A program made the position numbers and the translations under genes. A stretch of DNA of 64,000 bases from Malurus cyaneus samueli (lineage: Eukaryota; Chordata; Aves; Passeriformes; Maluridae), in assembly GCA_009741485.1 (NCBI GenBank), contig CM019215.1, positions 78,965,921-79,029,920 of the forward strand, given 5' to 3'. The notes beneath the pieces were generated by a model that ran no database searches, was not told the DNA's origin, and saw only the letters and a list, made by a program, of their open reading frames with translations. Below, piece by piece: positions 52,306 through 64,000 of the stretch (positions within the stretch are counted from its first letter, which is position 1; each line of letters opens with the position of its first letter).

Positions 52306-55300
52306 CTGAGCTTACGCACTTTGATAACATATCTGTTATAAGATGTACTTAATATAAGGGAAGCAAAATGCAGAAGGTAATTTGCAAAGGCAACCTGAGA
52401 GAAGACAAATCTCTACTAAATCAATGTAAGCAGTGCTTCTCTGTGCTTGTGTATGCATATTTATTCATGTAAGTGCATGTGAGAATGTAGAGTCCAAAAA
52501 GGAAAACTTTTAGAGTCAGAGAGAGCATCACTTCATGTCTAGGATGTATCAGAATTGAGTGTCACTAACACAGATTAATATAACTCATGAAGAGTGAGAA
52601 ATAAATTTAAAAAACCCACTCAAAGTATTTGAAATGAGAATGTTTTTATAAAATATGTTTAAAATGCTTTCTATTCCTTTGTGCTATTTAGTGTTTGAAA
52701 GAGTCCCTCTGGTATAATTAGGTCTCCCAGCATGATACCAGAGTGCATTGCAAAACTGAAGCAAATAACTTGAAGAGGATTGCTGCATTGCAAAAGAGGT
52801 CTTCCACTAGATGAGACAGGCACACATTTTGCTGCCTTTTCATGTGGAGTCATGCTGTTCAGCAGGCAACTCTTGTTCTTACTTGGCCCCTTTAGCTGAC
52901 ATGAATTACAACAGCTTCTGCCAGTCAGGAATATATATCTGCGTCTATTGGAAATTTTTTTTTTTACCGATAACTTTTTCTGTAACCTTCATTTCAAACA
53001 GTATTTTCCATCTTGGGTGAAGAAAATGAGCAGATTATGTTGTTAGTAATGTGTGAGTCAAGATTTACCATGAATGTTGGATGAAAAAATGACAGTGAAT
53101 TAAATATCATTCAGAATCATGTCTTCTTTTTTTGTTCGTTTTTTTCTTTAGAAAAGAGAATTCTGTAACTTCAAAATGCATTTTGATTCTGAAATTTTTT
53201 ATAAAAGTAGGACTTCAGAACAATTCAAACTTCTGTTTTTAAGACAAAAATAAGAAGGCTTAGGCTTTGGCCTTCTAGTATAAAATATTCAAAAAGTAGT
53301 TTGGAAATAAAACAACCTGAAAATGCTGAAACAATCTGAAACAGGATGGCCTTTACATTATGAGACAACTTAATTTCTATTTTTTTTTTCAAGTCAACTT
53401 CTGTCACAATTGGCATTTATTGAAAAGTTCTGACTTTTACAGAGTTTTGTCTGTGTGTGCAGAAAGTCTGTTTCATTTTCAGAAATAGAAGACCAGCTGG
53501 GGTAAGTGGAGAGGCAGGAAGGACTTTATCTCGCTAAAGAAGCTCTTATGCTTCCTTCCTGTTTTCAAGCACAATGCCAATCTGCTCTTCGTCAAGTTTA
53601 TTTAGAGGGAAGATTTCAGAAGAGGGTTACTTTAACAAGTGAAAAAAATTGGATGAGCTCTGGAAAACCTCTGGAGGCAAAATTGGGAATTTTGTTTGTG
53701 TAGAAGCTTAAAGAAGGTGAATGGACATGTAGTTTGCTCAGACAACATCACTCCAAGGATTATGCAGACGTAATGTGGAGAGGCCCCTGCTGAAGACATG
53801 AGTGAACTTTTAAGTAAGCTACAGGATTTTTGAGGTGTTAAAGTTTTTTTGTCTTTTAGAGCAGGTTGTTCTCTCTGGATAGTAGTCTCTGCTTAGGCAA
53901 TGACCTGGACAAATGATGAACTAGGAGCTATGTGGCGCTACCCAAGCCAAAAAAATTTAGGGAGGCATTGAACTCAGCACCAACTCTCTCATTACCGCAT
54001 CAGCTGGACCGCATCACTTCTGACTACTTTGTACAAAAATGACAGGAGAAAATGGGGTTCAGATGCAGCTCTTATATTTTGATTGGAAGACAAATCTCCC
54101 TAGAAAGCTGAAAGAAAGGTGAACTACAAAGTAAACTTTGCTCTTTTGTACATGACACATTTTAGTTAGGCTTTCTCTAGACTGCTCTTCCTTTGACGCA
54201 GAAAAGGCCAGAAGGTTGGTAGAGTGAAAGGTTTCATAGAATGCAGGAGAAGAACGAGTAAAGGCAGAAAATGAGTAAGTGTCAACAGGTAGATACATGA
54301 TCCAAGATTGAAGTGAAGTCAATGGGCTTGACTGACAAATAAGGAAACTGAGGAACCAGACTCAAAGAACTCTAATTTGACATTACATTGTCAAATTGAA
54401 AAGGAACCTAAAATGTAGTTCAGATATACATAATGAGAATAAATTTCTTAAAAAGACAAAAGTGAGGCGGTAAAAAGATGGCATAAAGGAGGACGTGTAA
54501 TAAATAATTAATAAACTACATTTTACCAAGTTAACAATTTTTAATAATCCATTGCATAGTTATGAGGTGAAGCTTAATTTCACTTTAAAACCTTATGTCT
54601 TATGTTTGTGTTACTTGTCTCATAAAATGTTTGATTGAGAAGTCAGCTGATATACTAGCTGGGTACTAGTATATGGGTACTGTGTCTTTGTTTTTGATGG
54701 AATCACAAACTTTGCATCACTGTGGTGTATGTAGAGTCACTTTAAGACTCTTACCAGAGCAATCCCTGCTATTGTGACTGAAAGTAATTTGTGAAAGATG
54801 CCAGAAAACCAAGCTGTTCTGTGTGTTATAGCCTTACGTTCACTCAGAACTGCTTTTTGCTCTATATTTTAGACCATATCAGCAAAAACAGATGGACAAA
54901 AACCTCTCATTTCAGAAATATGAGAAGCCATTTTTGCACAGCAAAACAGTACCTTATATATTGTAAACAAAATGAGGAGATTATGCTCATCATTTCTTGT
55001 GTGTGTTGCATTTGGATAGCTTTGGGTTTTGTTTACTGCTTCCTTTTCTATGACAAAAAGAAGCCGAGTTTTAGATCATGTTTTCAGAACCTGCATTAAA
55101 GCAATAACTACAGGCTAATGATTGTCTCACCATACAGAGAGACCCAATGTGACTAAACTACTCTGTCTGTAATCTGCCTGAAATGCTGCATTTGCCAGTG
55201 AATACAATACACGGTTCTAACATAATATCAGAAATTGAACTAGGAAAGAATGGCAAAAGCTGAACAAAGCCTCCAGCCCTCACCCTCCTGCTGTTCGATA

Positions 55301-56811
55301 CCTTGATACAGTAACTTTAGTTTTCCTTTGACAGTAATTGTAACTGTGAAATGCATCAGATGCCCTGCATGAGAATTTGAAGAGCATTATGGATGCAGTA
55401 ACAAGTGGGAAACAGTAAAAAGAATGAGGAATAGTTCGAAGGACTAGTGGGTGAACAACTCCGTGCAAGTATATTCTTTTATGGAGCACCTTTTTCCACT
55501 TCTCGCCATAAAGTCACTTCTGAAAGAGTAATAATGGTGCAATTGAATGGCAGAGATGAAACAGAGAAAGAGTTGTCAGACTTTTTCAAGTGTTAACATA
55601 GATTAGCTTTTACGTTGCATTTTCTACATTCTGCATTGACTACATCAATACAGTATAAAGTGACCTGCCCTCCCTCATAAATGAGCTGCAGCTTAGAAGG
55701 CTTCTTCATTTTCTTCAGTGTGGTCTTCATCTTTACAATTTTTTTGGCAGAACAAGTGTCTAAAGTCTATGTTTAAAAATACACTAAGCTTCGCTTAAAA
55801 TAATCACAGAATTATCCTCAAAATTTGAATTTGAAATAATGATGGGGTGTTCCAACTAGAAATAGTTATTAATGAAATTGACAGGTTGAGCCACAAGTAA
55901 TGTCGAAATATGGCCATTAATTACATTGGCTACCTCCAATCTGCCCACAGGATGTGTGTCAGTGGGCCACCTGCATGAACTGGCAGCTGCCCTCCGTGAC
56001 AGGTCAATCACAACAACTCCACCACTTGTTTCTTTTTTAAAGAAGTGAGCTGGCAATTTTCACCCTTTGCTCCACCTTAACTTCTGGAATGCTCCAAAGG
56101 AGAAAAAAAAGTTTCAGCTGCTTTTATGATTAAACATAGGAAGAGTTTGACCCTGTTGATCCTATTAGGAGAAGCAGTAGTTCATAAAGGTTGTAGCATG
56201 GTTATCTCTTGGTTAAAAATTCCTACTCCTAGCCAACAGTTTCAAAGAAGGCTTTAGTTTTATTTACATTTTTAAAAAATTTACAAAAATAATGAATTAA
56301 TCATATAAATGTTGTTTCTTCACTACTCTTTTTCATGTAGTACAGCTTTATGATGTTTTCTGCTTGCCCTTTTCTCAAAAGTAGTTACTAGTGGTCTTCC
56401 AAATAATTTCTGAAGTTCTTACTAAAACGAAAAAAGCAAGCTTAAAAGAAACAGTTTTCAAACTTTAAGTTCTGTATTGTTGTGTATTTTACAATGAAAC
56501 ACCCACAGAGCTATGATTATTTTTTTTGAGAAGGAACAAGTTTACCTTCTGCTCTTATTTTTCATGTTCTCCTCTTTTAGCTCAGTTTATGTGTCCTTTT
56601 ATGTGTTTTTAAATTTCTATCTGTGAATGAGAACTAGAATCTTACTCTCATTTACTTCTTCAAAGTTAGTCTATAATACAAATATTAGAAATTTTACAGA
56701 GCTTATACCTTTTGCCAGCTCTGCAAACAGTTGCATTTTAAAACCACATGACAATCTCTGTTATGACCATGAGAAAGTTCATAATTATTTTATGATGACA
56801 GCCTGGCCTCA

Positions 56812-56813
<2 letters not shown>

Positions 56814-56881
<68 letters not shown>
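56814..56881. repeat. Poly-T homopolymer, 68 bases
   Basis: Uninterrupted T run, the longest homopolymer in the window. No retroelement body that I recognise is attached on either side. Confidence 0.95.
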
Positions 56882-56885
<4 letters not shown>

Positions 56886-58084
56886 GGAAACTTATTTTGT
56901 CATCTCTTGAACTCCTTTTGGGTAGTGACAAAGTTGTCTCTTTAAATATTAATACAGCTGTGAAAAATAGCTATTTCCATAAAATTAGTCAATAAGTATT
57001 ATGGAAGCCCAATTTGCATTTATTTATAATATGTGGTTCAAGAATATAGCTTTCTTCTGTAGTGTTTGGATACTGTGGATGTTGTCTGTTAAAATCACAA
57101 TAAAGGCCTATAATTTTGAAGAGAAATGGAGACTAAAACAGAGCAAATGAATCAAATTCCAGAGTTATCTGAGTCATATGCTTTTAAAAGTTACATTAAT
57201 TAAAGTACCATTTTCACATATAAGTAAAACACTTCCAGTGTACGTGTGTATATATAGGTAAATACAGATGTAAGAAGGTGTGGGTGTGTGGTGTAGTCAG
57301 GGTCTAGAATATTAAGCACAGTCTATCAAGAAGCTTTTCTATTATTGTTTCTAGACATTTCATTTATCTTCAAAAGTGTTCCAATATCTTAAGTATAATG
57401 TGTCAAATGATTCATAGGCAGGAGTGTTCTGTGGGAGACTTTCGAGTTGTCACTGTGTGTGCAAATCAATGAGAAGTTCATTGGCTATTTAATGCAAGAC
57501 TCCGATCACAGTAAATGATGCACATCATGGGCACAATCTCATTTGGGTGTATCTCATAGATTGGCACATTTCTGGTTGAAAAAAGTTAAAGGTGTTGACT
57601 ACAAATTACTTGCTTCAGAAATACTCTTAAAAATGCTGAGCAATTTCACAATTTTTAACACTTAGTGAGATAGACCTCAGTGAAAATAACTTGGATATAT
57701 TGCAATTCAAAGCTTTATTACTTTCACTTAGGTACAGACGCTCTAATGAGAACAGATGTCTTAAAATTGGAGTAATGAACTCAGTAAGTATTAGTCTTCA
57801 GGATAAATACAAGATTAATTTTTTAGCTTTCCTCCTCTCTTTAATACCTCAGATAGCATAGAGATCGGGCTACCCTAATAGACAATGATTTTGTTATTTT
57901 TAGTTTCTTTTAATTCTCACAACTGTCATATATTTACATTATGAGAATTTTTTTTTTTTTGTTTTATTTTTTTTTTTTTATTATTTTTACTGTGTACATA
58001 GTCTTATTTATTGCAGACTATTTATAATTTGCCTTTGAGCAGGATGAAATAACTGTTATTGAGCTGGCTTTCTCTCAGGAAGCT

Positions 58085-59240
58085 TTGATGAAAATTTGGG
58101 GTTTATTGGCAGTTAAATACAAGATATTCACACATGTATGTTCTTCAGAGGATATCAACTTAGGTTTTATTGTTCTGGTTTGTTGGGGGCTTTTGTTTTT
58201 AATCACCAATTAGATGTGAGCATGAAGATAGGAACAACTTTCATAAGGAATAAAACTGATGCTTGTGCAGATCTTAATCATTCTTGAACTTAATTTTACA
58301 GCATAACACACCTATAAGGTTGTAAGAAAAAGCTATTATAGAAAGTGTTCTGAGGCATCTCATAAGACAGTAGAAAACAAAGTAAATGTGATTACCAGGA
58401 TTGTTGTTGTGAAAACTTGCAGAGGTACATTTTGCAAGATATTGAGAAAAATACATGAGAAATTCTGTAACTGATTTTTTGCGCATGCTTAGTAAAAGAT
58501 GAGTATCAGTGGAAATAATATCAAGTGCTTTTCAAATAAGCAGATGTCAGACAGGAGAGTCCAAGGCAAGACTTTTCTTACCTTCATTTTCCTGACTCTC
58601 TGCAGGCTGTATAGTACAGAAAATTTCCAAAATGACAATATGATTGACAAGAAGGAAAAATGTTGATGAATAGCGGAATCAGAATTTCTTTCTGATCTAA
58701 GAAAACCACACCTGTAACTGCCTTTCTATAATTCATCTTTTGTATTGCTAAAAAACCTGTAATCAATTATCATAACTAAAGTAATGAAAAAAATCATATG
58801 TATGTTATATATATATATGTATATGTATATGTATATGTATGTATGTATGTATGTATAAACACACACATTTCTTTTTGGGTGTGGGCAAAGTTCTTTTCCT
58901 GAACTTTCTACTCTTAGGCTCCTGATATGGTGAGGTTAAATTATTTGTAATAGAAGTGGTACTAATCATTCAGATTCACTAATCATTTTCATGAGATAAA
59001 GCTTTCACTTCTCAGTAAGTCTACTAAAATTGTGGATTAGCTTGGAGGGGACTATCTCACAAAAAGAGGTATACAGGATAAATAAAGATTTTGGAATATG
59101 GTCCTTTGTTTTGTGACAGACTGGTCTGTTTGATGAGACTGCTGTTTCTTTGGGAGATGGAAAATTATGTCAAAGCATCTTTCTGTATATTCTCTTCTCC
59201 ATGTGTGATGATTAGTTACTTTAATTTAGGTTAAATTAGG
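58085..59240. repeat. Direct duplication, left copy (abuts assembly gap)
   Basis: From TTGATGAAAATTTGG to TTTAGGTTAAATTAGG this 1156-bp block is repeated nearly identically right after the gap. The copy ends exactly at the first N. It contains a short TATG/TA microsatellite near 58805-58855. Confidence 0.95.
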
Positions 59241-59265
59241 NNNNNNNNNNNNNNNNNNNNNNNNN
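59241..59265. other. Assembly gap (25 N)
   Basis: Twenty-five consecutive Ns are present. The sequence on the two sides overlaps in content, so true missing sequence may be zero. Confidence 0.99.
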
Positions 59266-60046
59266 TTGATGAAAATTTGGGGTTTATTGGCAGTTAAATA
59301 CAAGATATTCACACATGTATGTTCTTCAGAGGATATCAACTTAGGTTTTATTGTTCTGGTTTGTTGGGGGCTTTTGTTTTTAATCACCAATTAGATGTGA
59401 GCATGAAGATAGGAACAACTTTCATAAGGAATAAAACTGATGCTTGCGCAGATCTTAATCATTCTTGAACTTAATTTTACAGCATAACACACCTATAAGG
59501 TTGTAAGAAAAAGCTATTATAGAAAGTGTTCTGAGGCATCTCATAAGACAGTAGAAAATAAAGTAAATGTGATTACCAGGATTGTTGTTGTGAAAACTTG
59601 CAGAGGTACATTTTGCAAGATATTGAGAAAAATACATGAGAAATTCTGTAACTCATTTTTTGCACATGCTTAGTAAAAGATGAGTATCAGTGGAAATAAT
59701 AACAAGTGCTTTTCAAATAAGCAGATGTCAGACAGGAGAGTCCAAGGCAAGACTTTTCTTACCTTCATTTTCCTGACTCTCTGCAGGCTGTATAGTACAG
59801 AAAATTTCCAAAATGACAATATGATTGACAAGAAGGAAAAATGTTGATGAATAGCGGAATCAGAATTTCTTTCTGATCTAAGAAACCACACTGTAACTGC
59901 CTTTCTATAATTCATCTTTTGTATTGCTAAAAAACCTGTAATCAATTATCATAACTAAAGTAATGAAAAAAATCATATGTATGTTATTATACTATATATA
60001 TATATATTTTTTTATATATATACACACACACATATATATATATATT

Positions 60047-60093
<47 letters not shown>

Positions 60094-60513
60094 TATATAT
60101 AATAATTATATATAGTATTATGTATGTATGTATTAAACACTCACATTTCTTTTTGGGTGTGGGCAAATTCTTTTCCTGAACTTTCTACTCTTAGGCTCTG
60201 ATATGGTGAGGTAAATTATTTGAATAGAAGTGGTACTAATCATTCAGATTCACTAATCATTTTCATGAGATAAAGCTTTCACTTCTCAGTAAGTCTACTA
60301 AAATTGTGGATTAGCTTGGAGGGGAATATCGCACAAAAAGAGGTATACAGGATAATAAAGATTTTGGAATATGGTCCTTTGTTTTGTGACAGACTGGTCT
60401 GTTTCATGAGACTGCTGTTTCTTTGGGAGATGGAAAATTATGTCAAAGCATCTTTCTGTACATTCTCTTCTCCATGTGTGATGATTAGTTACTTTAATTT
60501 AGGTTAAATTAGG
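59266..60513. repeat. Direct duplication, right copy (begins at assembly gap)
   Basis: Starts immediately after the Ns with the same bases as 58085 and ends at the same TTAAATTAGG. Relative to the left copy it has a longer TA repeat (about 59984-60135) and many single-base deletions, for example GGCTCTGATAT in place of GGCTCCTGATAT. This pattern suggests a lower-quality sequence of the same locus. Confidence 0.95.
59984..60135. repeat. TA-rich dinucleotide microsatellite
   Basis: Mostly alternating TA with short CA and TTT interruptions and a TATG tail. The matching place in the left copy is far shorter. Confidence 0.9.
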
Positions 60514-63500
60514 AAAAAAAAAAGTGTTTTATCTTGCATCTTGCACCCAAATATGATCCACGGTGTTTTACTGATACATTTTGGAGTTTCTTAGAAATTA
60601 TATAGAAGTCTGATAGGAAAAAAAATAAATAAAACCAAAACACAGAAAAAATAACCCCTGAGTTTTACTTTCAAAATAGATGAATGCATGTGTTAGCATA
60701 ATTAAAAAAAAAAAAATGTTAAAAGTCCCAACTTTTACACTCAGCTGCATAATGTTCACAACTTAGGGGTATACTCAACCATTCAGAAATCTGTCTTTCC
60801 TTTCATGAACAACTGAAAATGTTCTGTGTTCAATAGATTAGACTAAGTAAGCAACCCAGTGGCTTTTAATTAAACAAAACAATAATAATTTAGAAAAAAA
60901 TATACTTCTCAATGTAATTTGAAAAATCTCTTTTATGGCTACATATAAAAAATCTCAAACAGATTTACCTTTTGTCTAGCTAATTGCAACTCCTGACTTA
61001 GATCTGTGTAATCAGCCTTCCCAGCCAATTACAGAACCCACATTTGAGAAATCCCATTCTCAAAAATCATTTCAATGAAGAGAAGGATTTTTTTAGACAC
61101 CTAACACACTGTACAAGAAACATAATTACATGGTTTCAGAAAAGAACTCTGTGCATTAGAATGATATAAATAGTGACACTAATGCTAGCACTTTTAACAC
61201 AAAAATCTGTCCTTAGACAACAGATCATCTCTCCAATACTAACCTGTTTAATTTAATGTCTGGCATATTTTAGTTTTAATGAAGGCTGTAACACATGTAT
61301 GCCTCTGTTTGACATGTTCCTTCTGAAAAAGACACGGATGTTCCTAATATTAGTACTGTTAATTAGTGCCAGCTATTCCAGTCCTTAGCACAGCACTTCA
61401 ATTGCTGCAGCCTTCTATACGGTCCCATAAATTTGAGAAGGGTCTCACTGCAAGTCTTATTCTGTAGCATGCCTTAAAAGAAGGAAAATTATGTGGTGGT
61501 TGGTATTTTCAAAGGTTCATAAGGGAATAAATTAGGTGCCTATAAACTGGCATCATGCATAGGAACTCTTTTTACTGTGGCTCTGAAAACAGGTTGCACA
61601 TGAATTGTAACTTTTATGTCAAATGATGTATAGAGGGGTGTGTGTTCATGGCAAGAGGTTTGCACACTGGCTGAAGCAGCATGCTGTTTCAGAATGTAAA
61701 TGTTATTTTTGGTTTTCAGATGTGAAGCCAAGATGAAAGGATTTAATGTCCTATCAGAGGGACAGCATCTCTAACAATGTAGAACATATCCCACTGTATT
61801 GCACTGCAGTGTGAGCAAAAGTGCTGATGTAAAGGATCCAGGAGCATTATGCTTCTGTTCAGAGATTATGGTGCTATAGCTGAAAATCTATGGAAATCAA
61901 AGCAATCAAAATTAATGCATCAAAAAGTGTTTAGTGTTGCTATGAGATAGGAACTTTTGATGCTAGTTTCAAGCTCTAATTTGAGAGGTTCAGGACTCTG
62001 GTTCTGGTGGTTTTCTTAGTGTTTTGGGGTTTTTGTCTGTTTTTTCATTTTGTTTTGTTTTCAATGTACACGGATAATGGAAAGCAATAATCTGTTGCAA
62101 TGAAGTAGCCAGGCAAACAGTTTTGCATTGAATCATTTCAGGGAGATAGAAAAGGGAGGCACATTTAACATAGCCCAGGTCTGAAAATTCCATTTGGCAA
62201 GATGACTGTGTTTCCAAGGCCATCATGTCAACATCCATTGCTACAGTAGCTGAACTTACTGAGACATATCTGTGGAGTAGATGTGGTCTAGTCTTCTACG
62301 AATTGGTAGGAAATTGAGTTTAAATGGGTTTGTGGCCAGCTTAAAACTGCATCTCCAATACTTAGACCAATTAGTTGGCAAATATAAAAGTCTCAATAGT
62401 GCTATAAAAGTCACACATCTTGCTTATTGCTGCATTTGTACTGCTGGCATCTAATTTCTTCCTATGAAAAATATTTTAGACCAGAACATCATGAAAGATC
62501 AGCAGGTGGAGGTCTAAGGGAGCTCAGCGGAGGTCACAGATTGACAGTGAGTTGACAATGGCTCTCTTCTCACAGGACAGAAATATGAAAAGTATTTATA
62601 CTTTCCGGAATTAGCAGCAAACATTAGTTAATTTTACTTGCTGATAACACCTGTGAAATCACAATTCCTTGTAGCACCAAGAGTCAGCTATTGCTTTTTT
62701 CATTGTGCTGCCTCAGCTTTGTGTTGTCTTTAATATGAACCAATTTGCCCTACCAAAAGAAAAAAAAAAAAAAGAAGAAGGGAGAATCTGTTTAGATTGA
62801 GAGTTTTTGCAGCTGAAGAAAATGGATGTGTCAAGTGATTCTTTAGCTAAGTTAGACACTGCTGGATGAAAGATCTCACCTGCTTTTACCTGCTGTATTT
62901 TGCATATTCTTGGCTCTTCCCTAGCACCAGCTCTGGTATCTAACCTCATGAACCAGGGAACAAAAGTAGTAGAAAAGGTATATTGGCCTTGAACAATCAT
63001 CTTATGAATGAATTAGTTCTTATCTCTTGTTTTGGTTTCAGAGGAACAAGTAGGAAAGACATAAGACAACATCCCTTATTGGCTGGAAACTGCTGTTTAT
63101 ATATAGTAACGAGATAGATGGTCAGATAAATAATAAAATAATTTAAGGTAAAAATAATCATGATCTAAATAAGATTTGCTTTGTTCCATGGCTTTTCTTT
63201 TTTAAGTATAAACTTCATATTCTGCATATTTCTAGCTTTCTAAAGCACCTTTCAACACTGTTATAAAGAGTTCTGCTCTGCCGAGAGCAAAAATTAATTT
63301 TACAATAACTTCTATATGCCTTCCTAAACAAAAACTACGTACTCATTCCTCAAACAACACTAACAACTCCCAAAAGTGAAAGAAAAAACCCCAAATACTC
63401 CAAAATTCTTTGAAAATGTCCTGGAAACATTTAGGTTTTCGTAATACTCAACTAAGGAAGGATATTCGATTTTAAACCTTATGGTTTGTAGACTGGATCT

Positions 63501-64000
63501 GAAACTCTTTTTTTTTTTTTTTTTTTTTTTTGTTTCATAATACAGACTTGCAAATAGAAAATAAATAAATGCAACTTAAATTGACTAAAATTCTGCATTT
63601 TAAAAAAAAAAAAGATCTATATACAAGGTTTAAATAAGCTCTTTAGTTATAGAGGTATATGCAAAAGAATATTTGAAAGTTTCCAGTCTAGAATTACCTG
63701 CATCATGCTTAGTTGACAATAGAGATATAGACTATCTATCTTGTACTTGACTTGTAGTAAAAATATTTATTTGAAATGTATCTTTCTCTTAAGCTACTCA
63801 TCATTCATCTATATAGAGTGCACTTAACATGATCTGAAGTTTCTGCCAGTTTTTGCAGTATTTTTTGTCTGTGTTCAGTCAAAGACAGTCATTCATTCAG
63901 CTTCTTTTTATAAACATCTGAAACCAGGGAAAATATGAAGGGAAAATATAATTATTTCCTGCTGAATTGAAATGAGAGTGCTCCTTTGTGTTTATACAGC

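Larger units (their letters stand above)
49022..64000 (-). other. 5' portion of intron 3 (at least 15 kb, continues beyond window)
   Basis: I searched for the EC1 exon (Trp-containing N-terminus, LDREEK-like and DINDNEPKF-like motifs) on the minus strand and did not see it. The stretch holds a T/C-rich tract at about 52216-52300, a 68-T run, an assembly gap, a local duplication, a TA-repeat expansion and poly-T at about 63509-63531. Confidence 0.75.

Noticed and set aside
56627..56995. 122-codon plus-strand frame with a long phenylalanine run
   Set aside because: Created by the 68-T homopolymer.
58274..59945. Two pairs of similar minus-strand frames (about 60-90 codons)
   Set aside because: They are the same sequence seen twice because of the duplication at the gap, and have no domain.
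1..64000. CRISPR arrays, tRNA or rRNA genes, bacterial operons
   Set aside because: None seen. The window is a vertebrate intron/exon and repeat landscape.

Overview
The window is AT-rich vertebrate nuclear DNA, and the repeats point to a bird. There are two CR1 LINE fragments of the avian type, an LTR/ERV-related interspersed repeat of a kind common in bird genomes, one GC-rich LTR-like patch, and many long poly-A/poly-T tracts. There are no bacterial-style operons, no RNA genes and no CRISPR. Almost all short open frames are chance frames or lie inside repeats.

The only gene I can support is a type II classical cadherin on the minus strand, read from high to low coordinates. Nine consecutive exons (canonical exons 4 to 12) lie between 49021 and 24284. 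Their lengths are 120, 168, 188, 254, 137, 122, 118, 252 and 488 coding bases. Every junction has GT-AG splice sites and all phases join into one open frame of about 614 residues ending in TGA. They encode EC2 through EC5, one transmembrane helix and the complete catenin-binding tail. The tail matches cadherin-9 (CDH9) best, with CDH6, CDH10 and CDH12 the close alternatives. Signal-peptide/prodomain and EC1 exons (2 and 3) are not in the window, so intron 3 runs from 49022 past 64000.

Layout: 1-24283 is the 3' UTR and 3' flank, with repeats at 6.3-7.1 kb, 8.6-8.8 kb and 16.4-17.3 kb. 24284-28052 holds exons 12-10, with a tiny 86-bp intron between 11 and 10. 28053-38088 is intron 9, which contains a 0.95-kb CR1 copy. 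38089-49021 holds exons 9-4. 49022-64000 is intron 3, holding a 68-base poly-T run and a 25-N assembly gap flanked by two near-identical copies of about 1.2 kb.

I found no convincing new biological system. The items most worth a second look are the probable false duplication at the gap, the LTR-like GC island, the 13-bp perfect hairpin in intron 11, and paralogue confirmation of the cadherin.
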